Source of the DNA: Gottfriedia acidiceleris
GTDB taxonomy: Bacteria; Bacillota; Bacilli; Bacillales; Bacillaceae_G
DNA length: 64,000 bases
Direction: 5' to 3'
Assembly: GCF_023115465.1 (NCBI RefSeq)
Contig: NZ_CP096034.1
Span: 1,736,001 to 1,800,000 of the forward strand
A program made the position numbers and the translations under genes. Numbering within the stretch: the stretch's first letter is position 1; every line of letters begins with the position of its first letter. Of this stretch, positions 1 through 8,427 are shown in pieces. The notes under the pieces are model-generated. The model ran no database searches. It was not told the DNA's origin and worked only from the letters and a program-made list of their open reading frames with translations.

Positions 1-461
1 CTTGTTACACAATTGATAATAAAAATATCGTTTTAATTCATGGTTTTAAAGAATATTGTGCCCTTCTGTTTCACAAAGGTGCGTTACTAAAAGATCCAAA
101 AGGCATTCTGATTCAACAAACAGAAAATGTACAATCAGCACGTCAGATTCGGTTCACCAATATTCAGGAAATAATTGAAATGGAAAGCGTTTTAAAGGAC
201 TATATTAAAGAAGCAATTGAAGTGGAAAAAGCAGGTTTGCAAGTAGAATTAAAAAAGACTTCAGATTATGAAGTTCCTGAAGAATTACAACTTAAATTAG
301 ATGAAAACCCGACCTTAAAAACGGCTTTTGAAGCATTAACGCCAGGACGTCAAAGAGCTTATATTTATTATTTTTCTCAACCAAAACAATCGAAAACCCG
401 TACGTCTAGGGTTGAGAAATATATTGATCAAATTCTCGATGGAAAAGGATTAAATGATTAG
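1..461 (+). CDS. YdeI/OmpD-associated (DUF1801-type) family protein, 5'-truncated by the window edge
   Basis: An open frame runs from base 3 (codon TGT) without a stop to the TAA at 459-461, so the gene begins outside the window. The ATG at 180 is internal, because the frame upstream of it is open and reads like the rest of the family (CYTIDNKNIVLIHGF and so on). The visible 152 residues include the conserved HGFKEYCALLF segment, a central NVQSARQIRF stretch and the C-terminal AFEALTPGRQRAYIYYFSQ motif typical of YdeI-type proteins, which are about 195 residues long. The biochemical function of the family is not established. No terminator with a clear U-tract follows. Confidence 0.85.
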   Translation, partial: CYTIDNKNIVLIHGFKEYCALLFHKGALLKDPKGILIQQTENVQSARQIRFTNIQEIIEMESVLKDYIKEAIEVEKAGLQVELKKTSDYEVPEELQLKLDENPTLKTAFEALTPGRQRAYIYYFSQPKQSKTRTSRVEKYIDQILDGKGLND

Positions 462-632
462 TTTTATTATAAAAATCAAAACTAGCAAAATCTGTTCCAA
501 ATCGAATAAAAACTTGTTAAAATCTGCTTATTATCTGTAAAAAGATTAATCATATCAGCGCAAGCTAAATCGCTGTTGAGATTTCCCCCACCAGCGTTAG
601 TACATTTACCCTTTTTTACACTAATAGGGCAC

Positions 633-661
633 CTCATACATCATTTAATCTGACGTATGAG
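633..661 (-). terminator. hairpin after pdxK, possible weak terminator
   Basis: CTCATAC at 633-639 pairs with GTATGAG at 655-661, extended by TCA/TGA. It lies 20 bases beyond the pdxK stop on the minus strand. No U-tract follows, so its role as a terminator is uncertain. Confidence 0.35.
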
Positions 662-680
662 ACAGCCCCATTATTTGATA

Positions 681-1496
681 TTAGCCTTCTCCATGTAATC
701 GATATGCCATGTGGTTTGTTGGGCCAACGTATTGATTAAGTGGGAACGAGTGACGAATTGCTTCAGTAATGAATTTCTTTGCAGTGTAGATTGCTTCTCT
801 TGGTTCTACTCCTTTAGCAAGCTCTGCACAAATCGCTGCAGAATAAGTACAACCCGCACCGTGAGTATATGTAGTTTCAATTCTGTCAGATTCTAGATGC
901 TCGATTTTTTCACCATCAAATAACACATCTATTGCATTTTCATGCTGAATTTTGCTTCCACCTTTAACTAAAACAAACTTAGCACCTAATTCATGGATTT
1001 TGCGTGCTGCTTCTTCCATTTGTTCAACAGTGCAGATTGGAGCCATTTTAGCTAACTGAGCAGCCTCAAATAAATTTGGTGTTACAACTGTTGAAAGTGG
1101 TACTAAAATTTCTCTTAATGCATCATTTGTCTCTGGGTGAAGAGCCTCGTCATTTCCTTTACAAATCATAACTGGATCTACAACAACTCGATCAATATTA
1201 TGTTTTTTTATAGTTTTTGCAGCTAATTCAATTATTTCAGTTGAACCAAGCATACCTGTTTTCATTGCTTGAATTCCAACGCCAACAACGATCGTTTCTA
1301 ATTGTGCCGCAATTGTATCTATATCAATTGGAAACACTTGATGATGCCAATGATTATGAGGATCCATCGCTACTAAAGTTGTAATTGCACTCATGCCATA
1401 AACATTACGTTCCTGAAACGTTTTAATATCAGCTTGTAATCCAGCTCCACCACTACTATCAGATCCCGCAAGTGTCAATGCTTTATAAATTGTCAT
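681..1496 (-). CDS. pdxK: pyridoxine/pyridoxal kinase of the ThiD/PdxK ribokinase-like family
   Basis: This is an ATP-dependent kinase of vitamin B6 salvage, close to the Bacillus PdxK form that resembles the thiamin enzyme ThiD. Residues 10-20 carry AGSDSSGGAGL, the family substrate-binding loop. Residues 211-219 carry THGAGCTYS, with the anion hole and a cysteine at 216; in the B. subtilis PdxK subfamily the equivalent cysteine takes part in pyridoxal binding. Its 271 residues match the family length. The ATG at 1494-1496 is preceded by AAGGAGG. It is monocistronic and divergent from the lysine riboswitch transcript. HMP kinase activity cannot be excluded from sequence alone, but the resemblance to PdxK is stronger. 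Confidence 0.92.
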   Translation of the reverse strand: MTIYKALTLAGSDSSGGAGLQADIKTFQERNVYGMSAITTLVAMDPHNHWHHQVFPIDIDTIAAQLETIVVGVGIQAMKTGMLGSTEIIELAAKTIKKHNIDRVVVDPVMICKGNDEALHPETNDALREILVPLSTVVTPNLFEAAQLAKMAPICTVEQMEEAARKIHELGAKFVLVKGGSKIQHENAIDVLFDGEKIEHLESDRIETTYTHGAGCTYSAAICAELAKGVEPREAIYTAKKFITEAIRHSFPLNQYVGPTNHMAYRLHGEG

Positions 1497-1631
1497 GTGA
1501 AAAATTCCTCCTTTGAATTACATAGAATTATTATACAAAAACATAAGTGCTAGGTACAAGACATGAGCATTATGAAGAGTAAATCAAGAAATAGATCTAT
1601 TAGGTTGAGTCTATTTTTGTCGAAAATTTTA

Positions 1632-1661
1632 TTGACAAACTAGATTAATAGATTGTATATT
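1632..1661 (+). promoter_or_regulatory. sigma-A promoter of the lysine riboswitch transcript
   Basis: TTGACA at 1632-1637 and TATATT at 1656-1661 are separated by 18 bases. They lie about 40 bases before the first conserved riboswitch bases. Confidence 0.7.
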
Positions 1662-1700
1662 GAGTTTATAAAAATTAATTTAATATAATCTTTATCTCGT

Positions 1701-1875
1701 ATGGATAGAGGCGCAGTTTTGATTAGTCGTTACTTTGAGGTTTATGGTACCTGTGAAAAGTAATAAAAGGTGAAACTGCCGAAATAATAAATTTACCATT
1801 TAAATTTATTATTGGGCCTATTGCTGAATAAGCATAGGACTGTCACAAGATTACTTGTGGAGGGCTATTGAAGAG
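1701..1875 (+). ncRNA. lysine riboswitch (L-box) aptamer
   Basis: The conserved L-box blocks appear in order: GATAGAGGCGC near 1704, a CTGTGAAAAG segment near 1751, AAAGGTGAAACTGCCGAA near 1766, GGCCTATTGCTGAATAAGC near 1815, and CTGTCACAAGATTACTTGTGGAGGGCTAT near 1840-1867. This matches the five-helix lysine aptamer. A terminator hairpin follows at 1911 and a lysine-type permease lies downstream, the expected arrangement for lysine-dependent premature termination. Confidence 0.93.
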
Positions 1876-1910
1876 ATGTTGATGCTGTTTGACACATATA
1901 TTTGAGTCTT

Positions 1911-1940
1911 AAACACGTGAACATTGCTTCACGTGTTTTT
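1911..1940 (+). terminator. lysine riboswitch expression-platform terminator
   Basis: AAACACGTGA pairs with TCACGTGTTT around an eight-base loop, and a run of Ts follows. Lysine binding upstream is expected to favour this stem. Confidence 0.85.
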
Positions 1941-2076
1941 TTGTATTTTTACCAGATTTTCCATGCTTTACATATTGACGAAAATACTGAGTAAAATACA
2001 CATCATACAACACTTTTATACCGTCCCATATTCTCGCGTAAAGATAAGATTGCAAGAATCAAGAGGAGGAAATAAG

Positions 2077-3546
2077 ATGGGACTAACAAACCCTAAAAAT
2101 GATAAAGTAGTATCGAATACTCACGATGGTTCTTTAAAAAGGGGCCTTAAAGCAAGACATTTAACGATGATTTCAATTGGTGGTTCAATTGGGACAGGTT
2201 TATTTTTAGCTAGTGGAACTTCAATTAGTGAAGCTGGTCCTGGTGGAGCTGTTTTAGCTTACGGACTAATTGGTATTATGGTTTATTTCTTAATGACTAG
2301 TTTAGGTGAAATGGCGACTTATTTGCCAGTTTCTGGTTCATTTAGTACTTATGGATCTCGCTACGTTGATCCCGCATTTGGTTTTGCTATGGGTTGGAAT
2401 TATTGGTATAACTGGGCAATCACTTTAGCTTTTGAATTATTAGCTTCAGCAATGTTGATGAAATATTGGTTCCCACATACTCCAGCTGTTTTATGGAGCG
2501 GAATCTTTTTAGTGATTATTTTAGGTTTAAATTTACTGTCAGTTAAAGGCTATGGTGAATCAGAGTTTTGGTTTTCATTAATTAAAGTTGTAACTGTAGT
2601 TGTCTTCTTAGTTGTTGGTATTGCAATGATTTTTGGTATTTTAAGTGGACATCATGCAGGTTTCAAAAACTTTACGATTGGAGATGCTCCGTTCCATAAT
2701 GGATTTTTAGGTGTATTATCAATCTTTATTGTTGCAGGTTTCTCATTCCAAGGTACAGAGTTAATTGGTGTTGCAGCAGGTGAGACAGAACATCCAGAAA
2801 AAAATGTTCCAAAAGCTATCCGTCAAATTTTCTGGCGTATCCTTTTATTTTATGTTTTAGCTATTATCGTAATTGGTTTATTAATTCCTTATACAGATCC
2901 TGGTCTAATGAAAAACGACGTGGCTGTTAGTCCATTTACTTTAGTATTTGAAAAATTAGGTGTTGCATTTGCAGCTTCTGTAATGAATGCAGTTATTTTA
3001 ACATCAGTTTTATCGGCAGGTAATAGTGGAACATACGCATCCACTCGTATGTTATATACTTTAGCAATTGAAGGAAAAGCTCCTAAATTTTTAACAAAAG
3101 TAAATAAAAATGGTGTTCCTACAAATGCTTTATATCTAACACTTGCAGTTGGTTCACTTGCTTGTTTATCTTCATTTTTCGGTGAAGGTCAAGTGTATAC
3201 TTGGTTATTAAATTTATCAGGTTTATCAGGTTTCCTTGCTTGGTTAGGTATTGCGATTTCTCATTACCGTTTCCGTAAGGCTTATGTTGCTCAAGGTAAA
3301 GATTTGAATGACCTACCTTATCGTGCAAAATGGTTCCCATTAGGTCCAATCTTAGCATTTTTAGCTTGTTTATTTATTGTATTAGCTCAAAACTGGCAAG
3401 CTTTCACTGGTAATGCAATTGATTGGCAAGGTGTACTTGTTTCATACATTGGAATTCCTGTGTTTTTAATTGTTTGGTTAGGTTATAAAGTTAAACACAA
3501 AACGAAAGTTGTATCTTATAAAGAGATGGATTTATCTAGAAAATGA
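2077..3546 (+). CDS. lysP: lysine-specific permease, amino acid-polyamine-organocation family
   Basis: This is a 489-residue, 12-helix APC transporter that probably imports lysine by proton symport across the cytoplasmic membrane. The N-terminal LKRGLKARHLTMISIGGSIGTGLF is the signature of the YAT/LysP group. The frame stays open further upstream into the riboswitch terminator, but the ATG at 2077 has AGGAGGA six bases before it and starts where family members start, so it is preferred over the far upstream starts. Transcription is controlled by the lysine riboswitch at 1701-1875, which supports lysine as substrate and predicts high expression when lysine is scarce. A strong terminator follows at 3560. 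Confidence 0.93.
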   Translation: MGLTNPKNDKVVSNTHDGSLKRGLKARHLTMISIGGSIGTGLFLASGTSISEAGPGGAVLAYGLIGIMVYFLMTSLGEMATYLPVSGSFSTYGSRYVDPAFGFAMGWNYWYNWAITLAFELLASAMLMKYWFPHTPAVLWSGIFLVIILGLNLLSVKGYGESEFWFSLIKVVTVVVFLVVGIAMIFGILSGHHAGFKNFTIGDAPFHNGFLGVLSIFIVAGFSFQGTELIGVAAGETEHPEKNVPKAIRQIFWRILLFYVLAIIVIGLLIPYTDPGLMKNDVAVSPFTLVFEKLGVAFAASVMNAVILTSVLSAGNSGTYASTRMLYTLAIEGKAPKFLTKVNKNGVPTNALYLTLAVGSLACLSSFFGEGQVYTWLLNLSGLSGFLAWLGIAISHYRFRKAYVAQGKDLNDLPYRAKWFPLGPILAFLACLFIVLAQNWQAFTGNAIDWQGVLVSYIGIPVFLIVWLGYKVKHKTKVVSYKEMDLSRK

Positions 3547-3559
3547 TTATAATATATGG

Positions 3560-3588
3560 CCCTTTCATCTTTGATGAAAGGGTTTTTT
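3560..3588 (+). terminator. intrinsic terminator after lysP
   Basis: CCCTTTCATC pairs with GATGAAAGGG around a three-base loop and is followed by TTTTTT. Confidence 0.9.
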
Positions 3589-3632
3589 AGTCATTTTAAC
3601 GATTTTTATGTAAATTTGGAATTTTTGTTCAC

Positions 3633-3678
3633 AAAAACTAATACCTTTAGTATTATAAAACTAAAGGTATTAGTTTTT
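3633..3678 (+). promoter_or_regulatory. perfect 18-bp inverted repeat, probable TetR operator over the promoter
   Basis: The arms at 3633-3650 (AAAAACTAATACCTTTAG) and 3661-3678 are perfect reverse complements. They are separated by ten bases containing TATTATAAA, which could serve as the -10 element. The ribosome binding site of the metallo-hydrolase gene follows within ten bases. Since the second gene of the operon encodes a TetR regulator, autorepression through this palindrome is the likeliest role. It could also fold as an RNA hairpin. Confidence 0.7.
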
Positions 3679-3697
3679 ATTATTAGGAGGGTATAAA

Positions 3698-4390
3698 ATG
3701 AAGATTACGAAAAATAATGATCTTTATGAGTTGAGCTTTTTACCCAATTTCTTTCCTGTAAATTGTTTTTTAGTTGAAGAAGAAAACGAACTTACGTTAA
3801 TTGATACAGCACTATCCTTTAGTGCGACTAAAATAATTGAAGCGGCTAATCAAATCGGCAAAAAAATTACAAATATCGTTTTAACGCATGCGCACGGCGA
3901 CCATGTTGGATCGCTTGATCAATTAAAATCACTACTTCCTGATGCAGTCGTCTCCATTTCAAAACGAGATGCAAAATTATTAAAAGGCGACACTAGTCTA
4001 GAAGCTAGTGAGCCTAATACTCCTATAAAAGGCGGCGTTCCTAAACATATCCAAACTACTCCGGATCGTTTACTACAGGAAGGTGACACTATTGGGTCTT
4101 TAATAGCAGTTGAAGTTCCCGGTCATACACCTGGTTCAATGGCATTTTTAGATCAACGTACTAATGCCATTATCGCTGGGGATGCTTTTTCATTAAGAGG
4201 TGGTTTTGCGATCTCTGGTCAATTAAGAATTTTATTTCCTTTTCCATCTATGGCAACATGGAATAAAGATGCTGCATTAAATAGTGCTAAGAAAATTAGT
4301 GAATTAAAACCTACATTATTAGCAGTCGGTCATGGTACGATGTTAAGTCATCCACAAGAAGCAATTGACCGTGCTCTTAAAAAGCAGTAA
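3698..4390 (+). CDS. metallo-beta-lactamase-fold hydrolase
   Basis: This 230-residue protein has the MBL metal-binding motif THAHGDH (His64, His66, Asp68, His69), followed by PGHTPGS, AGDAF and VGHGT, which supply the remaining ligands. It is a stand-alone soluble MBL-fold hydrolase, and the substrate cannot be told from sequence. The start has TAGGAGGG eight bases upstream. The next gene, a TetR regulator, begins 17 bases after the stop, so the two probably form an operon induced when the regulator meets its ligand. Such pairs often deal with a small toxic or signalling ester or lactone, but that is inference. Confidence 0.88.
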   Translation: MKITKNNDLYELSFLPNFFPVNCFLVEEENELTLIDTALSFSATKIIEAANQIGKKITNIVLTHAHGDHVGSLDQLKSLLPDAVVSISKRDAKLLKGDTSLEASEPNTPIKGGVPKHIQTTPDRLLQEGDTIGSLIAVEVPGHTPGSMAFLDQRTNAIIAGDAFSLRGGFAISGQLRILFPFPSMATWNKDAALNSAKKISELKPTLLAVGHGTMLSHPQEAIDRALKKQ

Positions 4391-4407
4391 GTGAAGGGGA
4401 ATTCGTA

Positions 4408-4977
4408 ATGTCACCAAGAATTGGATTGAATTTTAATCAATTACTGAGTACTTCAATTAAAATTGTCGATACAGAAGGGTGGGAGGCTTTAACGATTAGT
4501 TATCTTGCAAAGAAGCTAACGATTCAACCTCCATCGATTTATAATCATATTAAGAATTTGGATGAACTAAAAAATAGTGTTGCATTACATGGGATTACAC
4601 AACTTTATGAAAAACTTCTTGATTCGGTTGAAGGTAAAAATAATGAGAAAGCAATTTTTGCATTAGCTTTTGCTTATCTTGATTATGCTAGAACCCATCC
4701 TGGTTTATATAAAGCTACATTATCTCCGTCTCAAACACCTGGAGATGAGTATCGGTTAACTGGGAATAAAATATTGAACTTAATCTATGAGTTATTGAAA
4801 CCATATAATTTAACGGACATTGAGCTTATTCATGCGGTGAGAGGTTTAAGAAGTTTGCTCCATGGGTTTGTTTCGCTTGAAAAAAGTGATGGATTTGGTA
4901 TAAATATTCCAATTGATGAAAGTGTGCTTTTTGTATTGAAAAATTATGTAAGAAATTTGAAGCCAGATATGAAATAA
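4408..4977 (+). CDS. TetR/AcrR-family transcriptional regulator (WHG-type C-terminal domain)
   Basis: The 189-residue protein has an N-terminal TetR helix-turn-helix (about residues 8-55, with LTISYLAKKLTIQPPSIYNHIKNLDEL) and a C-terminal ligand-binding domain containing the ALRGL/LHGFVSLE-like segment of TetR_C WHG proteins. It is the second gene behind the MBL-fold hydrolase, and AAGGGG precedes its ATG. The palindrome at 3633-3678 in front of the operon is the obvious candidate operator. The ligand is unknown. Confidence 0.9.
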   Translation: MSPRIGLNFNQLLSTSIKIVDTEGWEALTISYLAKKLTIQPPSIYNHIKNLDELKNSVALHGITQLYEKLLDSVEGKNNEKAIFALAFAYLDYARTHPGLYKATLSPSQTPGDEYRLTGNKILNLIYELLKPYNLTDIELIHAVRGLRSLLHGFVSLEKSDGFGINIPIDESVLFVLKNYVRNLKPDMK

Positions 4978-4982
4978 TTAAA

Positions 4983-5015
4983 AGGATAGGAAGGGTTAAA
5001 TACCCTCCTATCCTT
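4983..5015. terminator. hairpin terminator between convergent genes
   Basis: AAGGATAGG pairs with CCTATCCTT, with an inner AGGG/CCCT. T-rich sequence lies on both sides (TTTTAATTATTT on the minus strand), so it can end both the tetR operon and the converging gene. Confidence 0.75.
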
Positions 5016-5046
5016 ATTTATAGAGAAAATACGTTTTTATTTAAAA

Positions 5047-5346
5047 TTAAGCTTGTACGCCATCTTTAAAGTTTTTATTCCAGTTTTTATCTCCAGCATG
5101 TTCAAGATCTTCAGTAGTACGTTCTAATACGTCAATTAGTAACGTCTTCATATGGTGAATATTGTTATAAAATAATTTTTCTTCTTCTAAATCTGGCTTT
5201 GCATGATGAGCTGCCTTAATTGCTGTTTCTTCACGAAATCTTTTAACTTTTAAGTCTAACTCATCAAAGACGTGTTTTACATACTTTACAATATTTCTAT
5301 GGTTTAACGTATTTCTCTCATTTAATTCCTCTAATTTGTTTACCAT
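5047..5346 (-). CDS. small helical protein of unknown function
   Basis: The frame can begin at 5361, but the sequence between holds GGAGGAAATGACT immediately before the ATG at 5346. This places a proper ribosome binding site for a start at MVNKLEEL, so I take 5346 as the start (99 residues). The product is charged and predicted mostly helical, with no signal peptide or membrane segment. Two histidine-containing helices (AAHHAKPDLEEEKLF and NNIHHMKTLL) stand out. I do not recognise the family. Confidence 0.65.
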   Translation of the reverse strand: MVNKLEELNERNTLNHRNIVKYVKHVFDELDLKVKRFREETAIKAAHHAKPDLEEEKLFYNNIHHMKTLLIDVLERTTEDLEHAGDKNWNKNFKDGVQA

Positions 5347-5548
5347 AGTCATTTCCTCCATGAATAAGATTAAAAGATTTATATTGATTATACTGAACCA
5401 ACATGAAAAAACAATATAAATTATAAATTTTTAACCATTATAATCAAAACCTTATGATTTTAATTTGAGGTCAAAATTGTATTTTTTTCGAACTGTTGTA
5501 TGCTACAATGACTTAATAATATTTTCTATTTTGCGTAGGAGGCCTATT

Positions 5549-6535
5549 ATGAAAGCAATTGTCATTCATCAATATGGAGATAGCTCTGAGTTTAAAAATG
5601 TTGAACTTTCAATACCGAAGCCATCTGGTCACCAAGTTTTAGTTAAAGTTTCTGCAACTAGTATCAATCCGATTGATACAAAGATTAGAAAAGGGATTGT
5701 ACAAAATTCGTTCCATCCTAATTTTCCGATGATTTTACATAGTGATTTTTCAGGTGAAGTTGTCGAAGTTGGTGAAAATGTTTCACGTTTTTCAGTTGGA
5801 GATTTTGTTTTCGGTTTAAATGTCTTTACGGGTACTCTTTCAGATTATTTTTTAATAGAAGAATCAGTAATTGCTAAAGCTCCAAAAAATTTACCAATTC
5901 AAGAAGCGGCAAGTTTACCATTAACAGCTATTACTGCATGGGAGGCACTTTTTAACAGAGGTAATTTAAAACAAGGTGATCATATTTTAATTCATGGCGG
6001 GGCAGGTGGAGTTGGTCATCTAGCTATCCAGTTGGCGAAAGCTTTTGGAGCTACTGTGACGACAACAGTTTCGTCGAAGGAAAAAGCGGACTTAGTTAAA
6101 AAACTAGGTGCAGACCACATCATTAATTACAAGGAAGAGACCGTCCAAGAATATGTTAACCGCCTAACGGATGGGCAAGGCTTTGATCTTGTTTTTGATA
6201 CTGTCGGTAAAGAAAACCTAGATCAATCATTTATTGCAGTTAAACCAAAAGGTACTGTTCTAGCAATCGCTGCTCGTTCGACGCATGATTTAACACCTTT
6301 ACATAACAAATCTTTATCTTTACATGTAATTTTTATTCTGCTTACTCAAAAAACTGAGGAAGGGCGTAAAGAACATAGTGCTATTTTAAATAAAATTGCT
6401 ACTTTAGTTGAAAAAGGTAAGCTAAAACCGCTAATCAATCCAAAATCTTTTACATTTAATCAAGTGAAAGAAGCTCATGATTACTTTGAAAATAATGAAG
6501 TGCAATTTGGTAAAGTATTAATTGAAAATAAGTAA
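5549..6535 (+). CDS. zinc-independent medium-chain dehydrogenase, NADPH:quinone reductase-like
   Basis: This 328-residue MDR-superfamily oxidoreductase has a GroES-like N-terminal half and a Rossmann domain with HGGAGGVGHLAIQLAKAFG near residues 145-163. It lacks the cysteine cluster of zinc alcohol dehydrogenases, which points to the quinone oxidoreductase branch and NADPH-dependent reduction of quinones or enones. The frame extends upstream to 5465, but TAGGAGG at 5536-5542 fixes the start at the ATG at 5549. An extended -10 (TGCTACAAT, 5501-5509) lies upstream. It is monocistronic. Confidence 0.9.
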   Translation: MKAIVIHQYGDSSEFKNVELSIPKPSGHQVLVKVSATSINPIDTKIRKGIVQNSFHPNFPMILHSDFSGEVVEVGENVSRFSVGDFVFGLNVFTGTLSDYFLIEESVIAKAPKNLPIQEAASLPLTAITAWEALFNRGNLKQGDHILIHGGAGGVGHLAIQLAKAFGATVTTTVSSKEKADLVKKLGADHIINYKEETVQEYVNRLTDGQGFDLVFDTVGKENLDQSFIAVKPKGTVLAIAARSTHDLTPLHNKSLSLHVIFILLTQKTEEGRKEHSAILNKIATLVEKGKLKPLINPKSFTFNQVKEAHDYFENNEVQFGKVLIENK

Positions 6536-6544
6536 GTGTTATTG

Positions 6545-6576
6545 AATCCCTTTTGCATATGCATAGGGATTTTTTC
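6545..6576 (+). terminator. intrinsic terminator after the oxidoreductase gene
   Basis: AATCCCT pairs with AGGGATT around a palindromic TGCATATGCA centre, followed by TTTTTT. Confidence 0.85.
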
Positions 6577-6616
6577 ATATCATTTGATTTTTTAGCACGA
6601 AATCACACCTATCAGT

Positions 6617-6641
6617 AAAAAAAGCTCAGTTTTCTGAGCTT
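6617..6641 (-). terminator. distal copy of a duplicated terminator hairpin (element copy 1)
   Basis: The 20-base sequence AAGCTCAGTTTTCTGAGCTT at 6622-6641 is followed on the minus strand by seven Ts (6617-6623), making a normal minus-strand terminator. The identical hairpin recurs at 8842-8861, beside the lipoprotein pseudogene. The noncoding element and its nested IS lie between them. Confidence 0.85.
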
Positions 6642-6820
6642 CATGCTGTTGAAAAAATACCTTGTCAATTAATTATCAAATTATCGTAAAAGGAGTAGAG
6701 TGATGTTGATTTCCATTACAGGATGCTCGCTTTCCATGGGGCGAGACCTGAGCCTCCTCGGCAAGCCGAGGCCACTGAAAAACAGTCAATTTTATTTACT
6801 GTAATCTATATATGATCTAA

Positions 6821-6864
6821 AAAAGGCGATTTTTCGTTCAGAATTGAACGGAAAATCGCCTTTT
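6821..6864 (-). terminator. terminator of the IS transposase gene
   Basis: A 19-base stem with one mismatch (AAAAGGCGATTTT..CGTTC and GAACG..AAAATCGCCTTTT) is followed by Ts on the minus strand, 14 bases after the transposase stop. Confidence 0.85.
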
Positions 6865-6877
6865 CCTTTATACATTT

Positions 6878-8338
6878 TTAGTTTTCTTCCTTCATTAAGG
6901 TCAGTATTCGTTTTAAATTAACTGCGAATATGGCCATTGCCCCTTGCATTTCCATGCCTAATAGACCCGTGGAATTTGCTACATTGTACCCGTGTCTGTG
7001 TTTTAATTCACTATTTTTTGCTTCAATTTTATAGCGTTCTTTTGATTTCTCTTTGAAATATTCGCTTTCTTGAAATTGTGCATGCTCTTTGTGTTCAGTT
7101 GATTTAATTGTTACACTATATGATTTACTTTTGGCACCTTCTTTGTAACATCCATCTTTAAAGGGACATTTTTTACATTTTTCAATATCAAAGTAATACA
7201 TATCTCGCGGATTTTTTTTCTGATTTTTTCTTTCTTGTCTTCTTTTTCGGATTGCCATATGACCTGCCTTGCAATCGTACATACCCGCATCCTTATTATA
7301 TTGAAATTCATCTTCTTTTTTACGTGTTCCATGTGTAATCGTTGGGTTTAATTTCGAAACTAATTTTAATTCATTTTCATTTACGTATTGAAGATTATCA
7401 ATCTCTGAATAAGCTGTATCACCAATGACTGTATCAATTTCCATTCCTGTTTCACAACTTTTTTCAATCAATGTTTGTAGGTACTTTCCATCATTTTTTT
7501 CACCAGTAGTAACCAATGCAGCTGTAATAAGACGCTCTTCGTTCATCGCAATATGTGTTTTATAACCAAAGAATGAGGTATCAGCTGATTTGTGACCAGT
7601 TTTTGCGTCAGGATCATGTGAAAATTCTAGGTTGCCCTCGTAATCTTCTACAATTTCTTTTAGATAGTTTAGTTTTTCTTTGACTTTTGGATATTCACGG
7701 ATTGATTCTTCTTTTTCCACAGATTGGATGACTTTTTGACTATATTTAATTTCATCGATTAAATCATTCGTTGTTGGCTTTTGTGGGAATTTTCCTCTCA
7801 TTCCCTCATTGATTTGATAAACAGCTTTTCGAAGAAGCTTTGACTTTTCCATTAAAAATTCTTTTGGTGATTTTTGATTATATCGCGATCTTGTATGAGT
7901 TGCATCAACTATAATGGAAGTACTTTTAATTAGTTCTTTTTCAAGTGCGATTTCGACTGTTTTATTGATCAACATGTCTAATAATTCAACATCTTTTAAA
8001 CGAAGCTTACGAAATTTCGTTAAAGAACTTGAATTGATCACTGATTCTTCCGGAGCCATATCAAGAAAATATTTAAAAGACATATCATACTTTGATCGTT
8101 CAACAACATCAACATCTGATAAATCAAAGATCGATTTTAGTAACAAATATTTGAACATACGAATAGGCGGCACTGCATTCCGGCCGTTATCAAGGCAATA
8201 TTTATTTTTTAATTCTTCTAAAACAAACGTAAAATCTACTAATTCATTTATTTGACGAAGTATATTATCTTTCGGAACAATTAAATCGTATAAAGCCATG
8301 AAAGGACTGAGAGTAAAAGATTCTTGATTTGAGATCAT
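6878..8338 (-). CDS. IS1182-family DDE transposase
   Basis: This 486-residue transposase appears intact. It has the N-terminal IS1182-type domain (MISNQESFTLSPFMALYDLIVPKDN), the first catalytic Asp in IIVDATHTRSRY, the second in VIGDTAYSE, and the Glu in NSELKHRHGYNVA. Four cysteines (KCKKCPFKDGC and MYDCKAGH) may form the small zinc motif seen in this family. The frame opens further upstream with a TTG at 8368, but that overlaps a -10-like TATAAT, and GGTGG precedes the ATG at 8338, so 8338 is preferred. The element is probably still competent for transposition. Confidence 0.92.
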   Translation of the reverse strand: MISNQESFTLSPFMALYDLIVPKDNILRQINELVDFTFVLEELKNKYCLDNGRNAVPPIRMFKYLLLKSIFDLSDVDVVERSKYDMSFKYFLDMAPEESVINSSSLTKFRKLRLKDVELLDMLINKTVEIALEKELIKSTSIIVDATHTRSRYNQKSPKEFLMEKSKLLRKAVYQINEGMRGKFPQKPTTNDLIDEIKYSQKVIQSVEKEESIREYPKVKEKLNYLKEIVEDYEGNLEFSHDPDAKTGHKSADTSFFGYKTHIAMNEERLITAALVTTGEKNDGKYLQTLIEKSCETGMEIDTVIGDTAYSEIDNLQYVNENELKLVSKLNPTITHGTRKKEDEFQYNKDAGMYDCKAGHMAIRKRRQERKNQKKNPRDMYYFDIEKCKKCPFKDGCYKEGAKSKSYSVTIKSTEHKEHAQFQESEYFKEKSKERYKIEAKNSELKHRHGYNVANSTGLLGMEMQGAMAIFAVNLKRILTLMKEEN

Positions 8339-8380
8339 TCGATACACCACCGTTACTTGATACAACAATTATACAAGAAA

Positions 8381-8427
8381 AAAGTGAAGGCTTCCTCGAT
8401 GAAATCGAGAAAGCCTTCACTTTTTTT
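8381..8427. terminator. bidirectional terminator at the IS upstream edge
   Basis: AAAGTGAAGGCTT..CTCGAT pairs with ATCGAG..AAGCCTTCACTTT and has T-runs on both strands. It lies outside the transposase promoter and would block read-through transcription into the IS. Confidence 0.85.

Noticed and set aside
1924-2076. Extension of the lysine permease by 51 codons
   Set aside because: It would begin inside the riboswitch terminator; the ATG at 2077 has a proper ribosome binding site and the family N-terminus.
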